From assembly GCF_023703325.1 (NCBI RefSeq), contig NZ_JAMQGM010000033.1:62001-126000 (forward strand): DNA of 64,000 nt. Reading direction: 5' to 3'. Shown piece after piece: positions 1 through 9,003 of the stretch. Below the pieces are notes generated by a model. It was not told where the DNA came from. It ran no database searches and saw nothing but the letters and a program-made list of their open reading frames with translations. Position 1 is the stretch's first letter; each line of letters opens with the position of its first letter. The stretch comes from Streptomyces meridianus. Its GTDB lineage: Bacteria; Actinomycetota; Actinomycetes; Streptomycetales; Streptomycetaceae. The position numbers and the translations under genes were made by a program.

Positions 1-256
1 CGCGGCGACTGCCGGTGCCCCGCCGACGGAATGGGCCGAACGCACGGAGGCGTTTCCCGCCTGGACACCGGTCGCCGCGAGCTGATCCGTCCCGGAGGCT
101 GTGTCACGGTCGTGATACGAAGGCGCGGTTTCCGGGCGGTCGGCGGAAGCCGCCCCTAAATTGTGCCGGATGCGCGGATGACGATCATGACGCGCACCGA
201 GGCAACGGGGCTCGGGCGCTGAATTTCGCCCGCGGGCCCCGGTCGGAGGGGGCCCC
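1..256. other. Intergenic lead-in
   Basis: No gene is supported here. Short open frames exist on both strands but none has the codon-position GC bias or a ribosome-binding site expected of a Streptomyces gene. The last bases (GGAGGGGG at about 245-252) form the ribosome-binding site of the following gene, so its promoter is presumably in this stretch. Confidence 0.5.
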
Positions 257-1867
257 GTGAAAGATGTGCAACCAGCAGTTCCGCAGCAGCCGGACCGCTC
301 GGCCGGACCGGCCGAGCCGCAGCCGCCGGTCCACGGGGGTGCGGCTCGGGCCGGCGCGGTTCCGCCGCCCGGGCCGCCGCCGGATCCGGAGTGGCTGGTG
401 ACCGTCCGTCCGGACACGGCCGCAGCGGTCCCCGCCGCCTCGCTGTGGTGCGCACTGGCGGCGGCGATCCTGGGCGGGCTGCTCCTCACGGAGGGGCTGG
501 GACTCAATCTGCTCGTCGTCGCGGCCCCCGTCGTTCTGGCGGCTGCCTTCGCAGCGCGTGACGCGGGTCGCCGGGTCCGCCCCTGGACACTGGTCTGGTC
601 GGCCGGGGGAGCGGCTCTGCTCGCTGTCCCGTTCCTGCGCGACGCCGGCTGGCCGACGTTCCTGGCGCTCATGGCCGCGGTCGGAGCGGGCTCGCTCGCG
701 CTGCACGGCAGCCGTACCTGGCGCGGCGCGTTCCTGGGGTCCGTCGGTGTGTTCGGAGCCGTGCCGCCGGGTCTGCGCTGGGCCTGGCACGGTGTGCGCG
801 AACAGGCCGGCGACGTACGCGACCGGTGGTGGCCCGTGGTTCGCGGGGTGCTCGCCGCGGTGCTGCTGCTGACCGTCTTCGGCGCGCTGTTCGCCGGTGC
901 TGACGCCGCCTTCGCCGACCTGCTCGCCGACATCCTGCCCGATCTGTCCCTGGAAAGCCTCCCGCTGCACGCCCTCTTCTTCGCCCTGGTCCTGGCCGCG
1001 GCGGTCGGCGCCGCGCGGGCGGCTGCCGCCCCGCTGAAGTGGGACCGGCTGGAGGGCAGCCGTGGGGCGCCCCGGGGCCGCCTCGAATGGGCGCTGCCGC
1101 TCCTCGTGCTGAACGGACTCTTCGCTGCCTTCATCTCCGTCCAACTCGCCGTCCTCTTCGGCGGCTACGACAAGGTCCTTGAGCACACCGGACTCACCTA
1201 TGCGGAATACGCTCGGCAGGGATTCTGGCAACTGCTCGTCGTCACGCTGCTCACGCTGCTGGTGATCGCCCTCGCCCTTCGCTGGGCACCGCGGCACGGC
1301 GGCCGGGGCGACCTGGTGCTGGTGCGGTCGGTGCTCGGCGCGCTCTGTGTGCTGACGCTTGTCGTGGTCGCTTCCGCCCTGCGGCGCATGGACCTGTACG
1401 TCGACGCCTACGGACTGACCCGGCTGCGGGTCTCGGTGACCGCGATGGAGTTGTGGCTGGGGGCGGTCATCGTGCTGATCATGGCCGCCGGGGCGACCCG
1501 GGCACACTGGCTGCCGCGTGCGGTCGGCGCGAGCGCGGTCGCCGCGGTCCTCGCCTTCGGGCTGGTATCCCCGGACGGACTGGTGGCCGAGCAGAACGTC
1601 CGGCGTTACGCGACGACCGGGAAGCTCGACGTGGTCTACCTGCGTCAGCTCTCGGCGGACGCCGTCCCCGGCCTCGACGCCCTTCCGGAACCCGAGCGTT
1701 CCTGCGCACTGCGGGACATCGCGGAGGAACTCGCAGCGCAGGACACACCCTGGTACGCCACGAGTTTCGGGGAGTTCCGGGCCCGCCGCCTGCTGGACGA
1801 GCGCCCCGTCTCTCCGGGGGATCCGTGCGACAACGCGCGCGTCATCTCGCTGACGGAGTACTACTGA
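257..1867 (+). CDS. DUF4173/DUF4153-type polytopic membrane protein
   Basis: A 536-residue integral membrane protein of unknown function. The GTG start at 257 follows a GGAGGGGG ribosome-binding site. The first ~55 residues are Pro/Ala-rich and cytoplasmic-looking. About ten hydrophobic segments then run from residue ~60 to ~430 (for example AAILGGLLLTEGLGLNLLVV), and the last ~90 residues are soluble and charged. The pattern fits the DUF4153/DUF4173 families of actinobacteria, which have no established biochemistry. It is followed by rnhB after a 95-bp gap. Family assignment is by recall of the overall sequence character. Confidence 0.75.
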   Translation: MKDVQPAVPQQPDRSAGPAEPQPPVHGGAARAGAVPPPGPPPDPEWLVTVRPDTAAAVPAASLWCALAAAILGGLLLTEGLGLNLLVVAAPVVLAAAFAARDAGRRVRPWTLVWSAGGAALLAVPFLRDAGWPTFLALMAAVGAGSLALHGSRTWRGAFLGSVGVFGAVPPGLRWAWHGVREQAGDVRDRWWPVVRGVLAAVLLLTVFGALFAGADAAFADLLADILPDLSLESLPLHALFFALVLAAAVGAARAAAAPLKWDRLEGSRGAPRGRLEWALPLLVLNGLFAAFISVQLAVLFGGYDKVLEHTGLTYAEYARQGFWQLLVVTLLTLLVIALALRWAPRHGGRGDLVLVRSVLGALCVLTLVVVASALRRMDLYVDAYGLTRLRVSVTAMELWLGAVIVLIMAAGATRAHWLPRAVGASAVAAVLAFGLVSPDGLVAEQNVRRYATTGKLDVVYLRQLSADAVPGLDALPEPERSCALRDIAEELAAQDTPWYATSFGEFRARRLLDERPVSPGDPCDNARVISLTEYY

Positions 1868-1962
1868 CACCGGTGACAGAAGCCGGCCGGCGGTTGCGGG
1901 GATGACGGGACACCCTCCCGACTGCCGGTCGGCGGCCCGGGCGACGTACCCTGTCTGGCGCC

Positions 1963-2664
1963 ATGCCGTACGAACCGCCTACTCACAGCGTCGAGCGATC
2001 GCTCCGCGCGACCACGGGTGCCAGAGTCGTCGCGGGCGTCGACGAAGTCGGCCGCGGCGCCTGGGCCGGACCGGTGACCGTGTGCGCCGCGATCACCGGG
2101 CTCCGCCGACCGCCCGCCGGGCTCACGGACTCCAAGCTCCTCGCCCCGAAACGCCGGGCCGAGCTGGCGGACGAGCTCGAGCAGTGGGGTGCCACCTACG
2201 CCCTCGGTCACTCCTCACCCGGGGAGATCGACGACCTGGGGATGACCGCCGCACTGCGGCTGGCCGCGTCCCGCGCGCTGGAGGCGCTCCCGGTCCGTCC
2301 GGAGGCGGTGATCCTGGACGGCAAGCACGACTATCTGGGCGCTCCCTGGCGGGTGCGTACGGTGATCAAGGGCGACCAGTCGTGCATCGCGGTCGCGGCG
2401 GCGTCGGTGATCGCCAAGGTGCGCCGGGACGCGATGATGGCCGAACTGGACGCCGAATGCGCCGCGTTCGCGTTCTCGGACAACGCCGGCTACCCGTCAC
2501 CGGTGCACCGGGCCGCCCTCGAAGAACTCGGGCCGACCCGCCACCACAGGATGAGCTGGGCCTACCTGGACGCGATGCCGCGCTGGCAGCACCTCAAGAA
2601 GCAGCGGAGCCCGGTGGTTGCGCCGGCCCTGCAGTGCGGGGGGCAGCTCGGCTTCGATTTCTGA
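1963..2664 (+). CDS. rnhB: Ribonuclease HII
   Basis: A 233-residue enzyme that cleaves the RNA strand of RNA/DNA hybrids and starts removal of misincorporated ribonucleotides in the cytoplasm. The N-terminal GVDEVGRGAWAGPV block carries the first catalytic acids (D27, E28). D119 in ILDGKHD and D156 in KVRRD complete the expected acidic set. The C-terminus GQLGFDF is the usual PCNA/clamp-like tail of this family. Length is normal for bacterial RNase HII. It lies in the same direction as a hypothetical protein starting 71 bp downstream. Confidence 0.95.
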   Translation: MPYEPPTHSVERSLRATTGARVVAGVDEVGRGAWAGPVTVCAAITGLRRPPAGLTDSKLLAPKRRAELADELEQWGATYALGHSSPGEIDDLGMTAALRLAASRALEALPVRPEAVILDGKHDYLGAPWRVRTVIKGDQSCIAVAAASVIAKVRRDAMMAELDAECAAFAFSDNAGYPSPVHRAALEELGPTRHHRMSWAYLDAMPRWQHLKKQRSPVVAPALQCGGQLGFDF

Positions 2665-2735
2665 ACGGCCGCGATCCCGGGCCGTACCCCGCCCCGCCGG
2701 TGCATTCCGCACTGGCGTTTGATAGACATCAACGC

Positions 2736-3353
2736 ATGCCTCTCATCCCCGAGGAGCCTGAGATTCACGAGAGTGTCCCGGGTCCCCGCGCTCCGCAGGC
2801 CGCCGGCCGCGCCGCGTCGACCCCCCGTCCCGTCCCCGGCCCCCGGCCGGCCGGCCCGTCGCGGCCCGGTCGTCCCGGCCAGTCCCGCGCCTCCACCGCA
2901 ACAGCGGTGCGGGGTTCGCGCGAGAGCGCGAAGGCCGCGAAGCCCGCACAGCCCGCGGCGTCTGCGAGCCCGCAGGTACAGCTGATCCCCGCTCCGGTCG
3001 CCGGAGCCGTCGACGCTGCGGAGGAAGCAGTCGACCTGCTGCTGGACTCCGGCCGTGCGCCGCACGACGTCCTCGTGCTGACCACCGGTGACCAGCACCC
3101 GTGGGCGGCCCACGAGTTGTCGTTCGGCGGCACGTCCTACTGGGCGCAGCAGGATGCCCGCGAGGACGTGTTCTACGCCGACGCCTCCGCCGACCGACTT
3201 GCGCCGCGTCCTGTCGTGGTGCTGGCGGTCAACGGTGGCACGGACGAGGTCATCGCCCGTGCGCTCGCCGGTGCGATGACCAGGGCCGGTGCGCTGCTGG
3301 TCGTGTGCGGGGACCCGCAGCACATCAACACGCTTGCGGGCGTGGGTGCCTGA
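2736..3353 (+). CDS. Conserved actinobacterial hypothetical protein (205 aa)
   Basis: The first ~85 residues are low-complexity Pro/Ala/Arg-rich (PGPRPAGPSRPGRPGQ), typical of a disordered tail. Residues ~88-205 form a compact domain with alternating strands and helices (VLVLTTGD, PVVVLAVNGGTDEVIARAL, ALLVVCGDPQHINTL) that resembles the C-terminal nucleotide-binding half of helicase-like proteins but lacks a P-loop. The ATG at 2736 was chosen because it precedes the conserved domain. It has no Shine-Dalgarno sequence, and a TAGACA element lies 7 bp upstream, so the mRNA may be leaderless. The function is not recognised. Confidence 0.7.
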   Translation: MPLIPEEPEIHESVPGPRAPQAAGRAASTPRPVPGPRPAGPSRPGRPGQSRASTATAVRGSRESAKAAKPAQPAASASPQVQLIPAPVAGAVDAAEEAVDLLLDSGRAPHDVLVLTTGDQHPWAAHELSFGGTSYWAQQDAREDVFYADASADRLAPRPVVVLAVNGGTDEVIARALAGAMTRAGALLVVCGDPQHINTLAGVGA

Positions 3354-3366
3354 ACCCGTTGCCGGG

Positions 3367-3401
3367 CGTGCCGGGCGGTCCCGGGAGGGCCGTCCGGCAC
3401 G
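3367..3401. terminator. Convergent terminator hairpin
   Basis: An inverted repeat CGTGCCGG ... CCGGCACG with a further CGG/CCG pairing inside lies between the 205-aa gene (+) and the convergent 209-aa gene (-). There is no T-tract, as is common in Streptomyces. Confidence 0.6.
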
Positions 3402-3437
3402 TCGGCGTTCCGGCTCCGTGAGCCGAGGTCCGACGCT

Positions 3438-4067
3438 TCACCCGGCCACAGCGTGCCGGTAGCCGTCCGGCACGTCCCTCCTCGCCCGGAGGGGTTCGAC
3501 GGTCGCCCGGCGCGTGGCCATGTCCTGCCGGCAGGAGGCCACCGTGCGCGACCCGAGCGCGGGGCTGCGGCCGTTCCGGCCCTCGCCCAGGACCTGCCAG
3601 CCGGCGCGGGTGAGGGTGATGTAGGCGCCGCAGCGCAGGCCGTGCAGCGTGCAGGCATCGCGGAGCCCCCACATCCAGGCCCCGTCCTCATCGGTCCAGC
3701 CCTCTTCCTCCTCACGGCAGCACAGGACGACGGCGGTACGCACGGGCGCCCGTCGCCGCAGGTCGTGCGGTATCACCCGGCGGAGCTGGTCCAGCAGGGC
3801 GTTGCGGAACTTCCAGCCGTCGGCAGTTCCGGAGTCCCTGGTGAAGGAGGCGCTGGCAGTCACCCGTTCCGCGTGGTCCAGCACCGCGACGATGGCGGTG
3901 GACGATGTCGGACGGTGGCGTTCGTGCAGCCCGCTCACGACTTCTCGGGGGCTGCGCAGCAGGGGGATTCCGCCCGCGATCCATTCGGCGGGCTCCAGCA
4001 ACCTTGCCGTGGTGCCGTTCGTTGGCCACAGAGCTTCGGTGGTGGACGGAGCGAAGCCGAGGGTCAC
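3438..4067 (-). CDS. Conserved hypothetical protein (209 aa)
   Basis: An unrecognised soluble protein. The chosen GTG at 4067 has GGGAGG immediately upstream, and conserved-looking sequence (VTLGFAPSTTEALWPTN) starts there. Upstream codons in the same frame look non-coding. The protein contains a run ETEEEGW-like acidic stretch (CCREEEEGWTDEDGAWMWGLRDAC) in the middle and an aromatic/cysteine-rich centre, but no motif I can name. It lies downstream of and in the same direction as the RecQ-like helicase, 252 bp away, so it may be read from its own promoter. Confidence 0.65.
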   Translation of the reverse strand: MTLGFAPSTTEALWPTNGTTARLLEPAEWIAGGIPLLRSPREVVSGLHERHRPTSSTAIVAVLDHAERVTASASFTRDSGTADGWKFRNALLDQLRRVIPHDLRRRAPVRTAVVLCCREEEEGWTDEDGAWMWGLRDACTLHGLRCGAYITLTRAGWQVLGEGRNGRSPALGSRTVASCRQDMATRRATVEPLRARRDVPDGYRHAVAG

Positions 4068-4212
4068 GGTCCTCCCTTCGTCTGCGCGTCCGCGCGAGCG
4101 TGATGATCGTCGCGGCGCGCAGGGACATGCCGCTCCCGGCCGGAACGGTGCGGGAGGGTGCGTCAATTCTCGCGTCTGAACCGTGCAGCGGCAATAAGCA
4201 AGTTCGCCGTAC

Positions 4213-4229
4213 CCTGCCGAATCGGCAGG
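4213..4229. repeat. 17-bp palindrome upstream of the 209-aa gene
   Basis: CCTGCCGA-A-TCGGCAGG, 8-bp perfect arms around one central base, about 150 bp upstream of the GTG at 4067 and about 90 bp downstream of the RecQ-like stop. It could be an operator for the hypothetical gene or a weak terminator. No further support. Confidence 0.35.
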
Positions 4230-4319
4230 TTGCCCCGGGTGACCGAGGCCGGAGCCGGGGCCCTCACCCTTCGGGACGCGCGTCGTCGCCGACGGCAGTT
4301 CCGCAACCGCCACCGGATC

Positions 4320-6485
4320 TCACCCCTGCACTCCCAGGACCAGGGGAAAGACCTGCTCGGCTCCCGCACGCCGCAGCAGCCTGGCGGCGACCGCGAGGGT
4401 CCATCCGGTGTCCGCGAGATCGTCGACGAGCAGCACGGGGCCACCGGCCGATGCGATGGCCCGGGCGAGCTCCGGGGGGACTGTGAGGGCTTCGTGCAGC
4501 ACACGCATCCGCTGGGCGCTGTTGGTGCGCGGGATCCGCGTTTCCCGCTGTTCATCCGCGAAGGTGATCTCGCCCAGCAGGGGCATTCTGCCGACGGTGG
4601 CGATGTGCCGGCCCAGGGTGCCGACGAGTTGCGGCCGTGAGCGTGAAGCGATGGTGACGACTCCGGCGGGCCGTGCGGGTGCATCCGCTGCTTCGGAGGC
4701 CCAACCGCCTGGTCCCTTGGCCCAGTCGGCCAGTACGGTCACCACGGCCTCGGCCACGTCGTCCGGAACGGGGGTGTCTGCCGCGTGCGGGGAGAGCATC
4801 GGCCGCAGCCGGTTGCCCCACCCGATGTCGGACAGCCGCCCCAGGGCGCGGCCGGTCGCGGCCTGTTCGCTGTGCGGAATGCGGCCCTTGAACTCGATGC
4901 CGACGGCCGCCAGTCCCGTCGGCCACATCCGGCGCGGCTCGATCTCCACACCGGGGCGGCCGAGTTCGCCGCGAGCCGCCTGCAGCGCCTCTGCGGAGAC
5001 CTCCGTGTCGAACCGGGGGCCGGCGCACGTGTCGCAGCGTCCGCACGGAGCAGCGCCTTGGTCGTCCAACTGGCGCCGCAGAAAGGCCATCCGGCATTCA
5101 CCGGTGGTGGCGTACTCACGCATGGCCTGCTGTTCGGCCTCACGCTGCCGCGCCACCCAGGCATAGCGCTCGGCGTCGTACGCCCATGGCTCACCGGTGG
5201 CGATCCAGCCGCCGCGGACACGCCTGACCGCTCCGTCCACGTCCAGCACCTTGAGCATGGTCTCCAGCCGTGAGCGGCGCAGATCCACCTGAGGCTCGAG
5301 GGCGGGCAGCGACACCGGGTGGCCGGCGGCGGCCAGGATGTCGAGCGTGCGCCGCACCTGTTCCTCGGGAGGGAAGGCCAGCGAGGCGAAGTAGCGCCAG
5401 ATCGCCTCGTCCTCACGTCCCGGCAGCAGTACCACCTCGGCATGGTCCACGCCGCGGCCGGCCCGGCCGACCTGCTGGTAGTAGGCGATCGGTGACGAGG
5501 GTGAGCCGAGGTGCAGGACGAAGCCGAGATCGGGCTTGTCGAAGCCCATGCCCAGGGCGGAGGTCGCGACGAGTGCCTTGACCTCGTTGGCGAGGAGCCC
5601 GGTCTCGGCCGCCCGGCGTTCGGCGTCCTCGGTCCTGCCGGTGTAGGAGGCCACGGTGTGGCCGCGCTGCCGGAGGAATGCGGTGACCTCCTCCGCCGCC
5701 GCGACGGTCAGCGTGTAGATGATGCCCGAGCCCGGCAGTTCCTCCAGGTGGTCGGCGAGCCACGCCAGCCGGTGGGCTGCGTCCGGCAGCCCGACCACGC
5801 TCATGGTGAGGCTCTCGCGATCGAGCGAACCCCGGAGAACGAGTGCTTCCGACGACGCCTCGCCCGTTCCCAGCTGGTCGGCCACGTCGGCGGTGACACG
5901 AGCGTTGGCCGTGGCTGTGGTGGCGAGCACCGGCACGCCCGGAGGCAGGTCCGCCAGCATCGTTCGCAGGCGCCGGTAGTCGGGTCGGAAGTCGTGGCCC
6001 CAGTCGGAGATGCAGTGGGCCTCGTCGACGACGAGCAGCCCTGTGCCGGCAGCGAGCTTCGGCAGCACCTGATCGCGGAAGTCGGGGTTGTTCAACCGCT
6101 CGGGGCTCACCAGCAGGACGTCGACCTCACCGGCTGCCACCTGATGTTGGATCGCCTCCCATTCCTCGGTGTTCGACGAATTGATCGTCTGCGCCCGGAT
6201 GCCGGCCTGCTCGGCGGCCTCCACCTGGTTGCGCATCAGCGCCAGCAGCGGCGAGATGATCACCGTCGGTCCGCTGCCGACGGCTCTGAGCAGGGCCGTG
6301 GCCACGAAGTAGACCGCTGATTTGCCCCAGCCGGTCCGCTGCACGACCAGGGCACGTCGGCGATCGGCGACCAGGGCCTCGATGGCGCGCCACTGGTCCT
6401 CGCGCAGCCGTGCGGTGCCGGTCGTGTCGCCCACGAGGCGGCCGAGTACGGCATCTGCTCTTGACCGGAGGTCGTCGTTGCTCAT
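4320..6485 (-). CDS. RecQ-family DNA helicase with C-terminal phosphoribosyltransferase-like domain
   Basis: A 721-residue ATP-dependent helicase. The Walker A variant TGWGKS is at residues 51-56, the DEAH box (VVDEAHC) at 154-157, and the helicase C domain has the YYQQVGRAGRG motif. A Cys cluster (CRMAF ... CGRCDTC) matches the RecQ zinc-binding site. Beyond this, the last ~150 residues end with GPVLLVDDLADTGWTL, a PRPP-binding-loop signature of type I phosphoribosyltransferases. That makes it a RecQ-PRTase fusion rather than a plain RecQ. The ATG at 6485 was chosen over a more upstream ATG because the conserved N-terminus begins there. DNA repair or nucleotide-linked recombination is the likely role. 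The PRTase contribution is unknown. Confidence 0.88.
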   Translation of the reverse strand: MSNDDLRSRADAVLGRLVGDTTGTARLREDQWRAIEALVADRRRALVVQRTGWGKSAVYFVATALLRAVGSGPTVIISPLLALMRNQVEAAEQAGIRAQTINSSNTEEWEAIQHQVAAGEVDVLLVSPERLNNPDFRDQVLPKLAAGTGLLVVDEAHCISDWGHDFRPDYRRLRTMLADLPPGVPVLATTATANARVTADVADQLGTGEASSEALVLRGSLDRESLTMSVVGLPDAAHRLAWLADHLEELPGSGIIYTLTVAAAEEVTAFLRQRGHTVASYTGRTEDAERRAAETGLLANEVKALVATSALGMGFDKPDLGFVLHLGSPSSPIAYYQQVGRAGRGVDHAEVVLLPGREDEAIWRYFASLAFPPEEQVRRTLDILAAAGHPVSLPALEPQVDLRRSRLETMLKVLDVDGAVRRVRGGWIATGEPWAYDAERYAWVARQREAEQQAMREYATTGECRMAFLRRQLDDQGAAPCGRCDTCAGPRFDTEVSAEALQAARGELGRPGVEIEPRRMWPTGLAAVGIEFKGRIPHSEQAATGRALGRLSDIGWGNRLRPMLSPHAADTPVPDDVAEAVVTVLADWAKGPGGWASEAADAPARPAGVVTIASRSRPQLVGTLGRHIATVGRMPLLGEITFADEQRETRIPRTNSAQRMRVLHEALTVPPELARAIASAGGPVLLVDDLADTGWTLAVAARLLRRAGAEQVFPLVLGVQG

Positions 6486-6631
6486 GGCACCATGCAACCC
6501 GATCGGTCGGACATCGCGCGAGCGGGGCCCCGGGCTGTGGAAAACCCGTTGTCCACAGCCGAGGTACGACAAGATCCCCGAGTTGTCCACAGGGGTGGCG
6601 GAGACAGGCCGCGTGGCGGGACCGTCGGGTC

Positions 6632-7963
6632 ATGACGAAGCACACCGAATCAACGCAACCCTCTACCGCCGGACAGATCACCCTGCGCAGCCCGGCCGAG
6701 CTGGCCGACGCGCTGCCCTATCTGATGGGGTTCCACCCTGACGACAGCATCGTGATGGTGGCCCTGCACGGTGAACGCGGCCGCTTCGGCGGGCGCCTGC
6801 GCCTGGGTATCCCAGCCGCGAACGAGGAGTGGGCCGAAACCTCGAAGCAGCTCGCCGAGTGCCTGGTGTCCGGGAGCGAGAGGCGCGGCGACCGGCCCTC
6901 GGCCGTCATCGTCTTCCTCTGTCAGGATCCGGCCGAGGGGGAGGCGCCGGAAGCGGTGATGGAGCGGTTGCGTCCGCTTGCCCAGCGGCTGCGCCTGGCC
7001 TGCGGCAGGCTGGACGTCCCGGTCCTCGAGGCGCTGTGCATCTCCCGGGGACGCTTCTGGTCCTACTGCTGCCCCGACAGCCGGTGCTGCCCACGGGGCG
7101 GCACGCCTCTGGGCCTTCCCGGAACCACGGTCATGGCGGCCGCCGCTGTCTACGCGGGCATCGAGGTACGGGGATCGCTGCGGGAGATGGAGGCGCGGTT
7201 CGCTCCTCTGACCGGACCCCGCGCCCAGGAACAGGAAACCGCCCTCGACGAGGCCGGATCGGCACTCATCCCGCGCATTCTCGGCGGGGCGGACCGAGGG
7301 GTCGTCCGTGAGGAGACGCTCGATCTCGTGCGCCTGCTCATCGAACGCTTCCGGAAGGCATCGGCGGTGACGGGGCCCGTCTCGGCCGACATCGGCGACG
7401 ACGGGCTCGTCGCTCCCGGTGAGGCGGCCGCGATCATTCTCGGGCTCCAGGATCGACAGACCCGGGACCGTGCCGCGGAATGGATGGAAGCACCGGATGC
7501 CGAGCCCGCACTCCGGCTCTGGCGCGCCGTCGCGCGACGATGCGTGGGTGCGTACCAGGATCACGCGGCAGCACCGTTGACCCTGGCCGGCTGGGTGGCG
7601 TGGTCATCCGGTGACGAGACGGTGGCCCGTGTGGCCTTGGCGCTCGCCCTGCGTGTGGACCCCGACTATCTCTTCGCCAAGCTGCTGCACCAGGGTGCCA
7701 ACGAAGGGCTCGACCCCGAGGCGCTGCGGCGATGCCTGCGGGAGGAGCGGGATGAGCGGGAGGCTGGTGGGGCGACATGTGCCGAGAGCCCTGTCCGGCC
7801 CCGGGGCGGACGGCCCCGCGGGCGGCACCCGGTCGGCAGGGCCGGTCGTGCCCCTGATGCACATCCCGCCGCGGCCGGCCGGGGGCGAATCCCTGCGAAG
7901 AGGAGGGGGGACGGCCGCAGGCCGGTCCGGAGGCGCCGCGTATATCCGCGCAGCCGCCGGTGA
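6632..7963 (+). CDS. DUF4192 domain protein
   Basis: A 443-residue actinobacterial protein of unknown function. The N-terminal part has the DUF4192 hallmark LADALPYLMGFHPDDSIVMVAL (residues ~22-45). The middle has a Cys-rich segment (WSYCCPDSRCCPRGG). A helical region near the C-terminus includes LTLAGWVAWSSGDETVARVALALAL, typical of the family. The last ~60 residues are Arg/Pro/Gly-rich and probably disordered. It is divergent from the RecQ-like gene, with starts 146 bp apart, so the two share an upstream region. Confidence 0.85.
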   Translation: MTKHTESTQPSTAGQITLRSPAELADALPYLMGFHPDDSIVMVALHGERGRFGGRLRLGIPAANEEWAETSKQLAECLVSGSERRGDRPSAVIVFLCQDPAEGEAPEAVMERLRPLAQRLRLACGRLDVPVLEALCISRGRFWSYCCPDSRCCPRGGTPLGLPGTTVMAAAAVYAGIEVRGSLREMEARFAPLTGPRAQEQETALDEAGSALIPRILGGADRGVVREETLDLVRLLIERFRKASAVTGPVSADIGDDGLVAPGEAAAIILGLQDRQTRDRAAEWMEAPDAEPALRLWRAVARRCVGAYQDHAAAPLTLAGWVAWSSGDETVARVALALALRVDPDYLFAKLLHQGANEGLDPEALRRCLREERDEREAGGATCAESPVRPRGGRPRGRHPVGRAGRAPDAHPAAAGRGRIPAKRRGDGRRPVRRRRVYPRSRR

Positions 7964-8016
7964 ACCATGCGGTTCCGGGGCGCCGCGGGCGCCCCCACCG
8001 TCGCGCGCGACCCTGT

Positions 8017-8037
8017 TTATCGTCAGGGAGACGACTA
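8017..8037. promoter_or_regulatory. Candidate NrtR-type operator (imperfect palindrome)
   Basis: TTATCGTC-AGGGA-GACGACTA: inner arms TCGTC/GACGA pair perfectly and the outer bases partially. It ends 10 bp before the ATG of the Nudix regulator, a position that suits autorepression. The assignment is inference from position and symmetry only. Confidence 0.4.
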
Positions 8038-8047
8038 TGATCGCAGC

Positions 8048-8812
8048 ATGTCGCCCTACGACCCGTCGGCTTTCCCGTCCTTCGCTGTCACCGTCGACCT
8101 GGTCGTGCTGACCGTCCGCCGGCACGCCCTGTGCGCTCTCACCGTGAGACGCGGTGAGCCGCCGTTCCAGGGCCGGTGGGCTCTCCCCGGTGGTTTCGTC
8201 CGCGTCGATGAGGACCTCGGCACCGCCGCAGCGCGCGAACTCGCAGAAGAGACAGGCCTGACGGCACACGACCCGGCGGAGCCCACCCCCGTCAACGGTG
8301 CACACCTGGAGCAGCTGGCGACGTACGGAGAACCGGGACGCGACCCTCGGATGCGCGTGGTCAGTGTGGCCCACCTGGTGCTGGCTCCCGATCTGCCGGC
8401 TCCGCGAGCCGGAGGGGACGCGCACAGCGCCCGCTGGTCCGCAGTGGAGGATCTGCTGCACGCCGACGGGGCGAAGGCGCCGGTGACAGGCGAGGCCGGC
8501 GGGCTTGCCTTCGACCACGACCGCATTCTCGCCGACGGGGTCGAGCGAGCCCGCTCGAAGATCGAGTACTCCTCGCTCGCGACGGCTTTCTGCCCGCCGG
8601 AGTTCACGGTCGGCGAGCTGCGCCGCGTGTACGAAGCAGTCTGGGGAGTCGCCCTCGATCCGCGCAATTTCCACCGGAAGGTCACGGGGACCCCCGGATT
8701 CCTCGTACCCACCGGTGGTACGACGACCCGTCAGGGTGGGCGGCCCGCACAGTTGTTCCGTGCCGGTGGCGCTACGTTGCTCAACCCGCCCATGCTCCGC
8801 CCCGACGTCTGA
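8048..8812 (+). CDS. Nudix-domain transcriptional regulator (NrtR-like)
   Basis: A 254-residue protein with an N-terminal Nudix fold and a C-terminal winged-helix domain, the architecture of NrtR regulators of NAD metabolism. The Nudix box at residues ~49-71 (GGFVRVDEDLG...RELAEETGL) keeps every consensus residue, so hydrolase activity is possible, unlike many NrtR proteins. The C-terminal half (SKIEYSSLATAFCPPEFTVGELRRVYEAVWG ... FHRKV) is the DNA-binding part. The ATG at 8048 starts the conserved MSPYDPSAFP segment. No NAD gene is adjacent, so its targets must be elsewhere apart from possible autoregulation. Confidence 0.82.
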   Translation: MSPYDPSAFPSFAVTVDLVVLTVRRHALCALTVRRGEPPFQGRWALPGGFVRVDEDLGTAAARELAEETGLTAHDPAEPTPVNGAHLEQLATYGEPGRDPRMRVVSVAHLVLAPDLPAPRAGGDAHSARWSAVEDLLHADGAKAPVTGEAGGLAFDHDRILADGVERARSKIEYSSLATAFCPPEFTVGELRRVYEAVWGVALDPRNFHRKVTGTPGFLVPTGGTTTRQGGRPAQLFRAGGATLLNPPMLRPDV

Positions 8813-9003
8813 TCGCTCCCGGCCGGCAGGGGCGGGGCATGGTCCGGCCGGCGGCCGAGCCGATGCGGGAACGACAGCTGACAAAGGGACGCGACAGGCC
8901 GTCACCAGCCTGCCCTCCCGAAAAATAGGACATTCAGCGTTATCTTGCTCGGGTACGTTCCCGCACGCGCCGCCGAGCGCTCTCACGCCCTGCGAGAGAA
9001 GCG

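Noticed and set aside
15..260. Small plus-strand gene at the window start
   Set aside because: Arg-rich composition, no ribosome-binding site and no coding bias.
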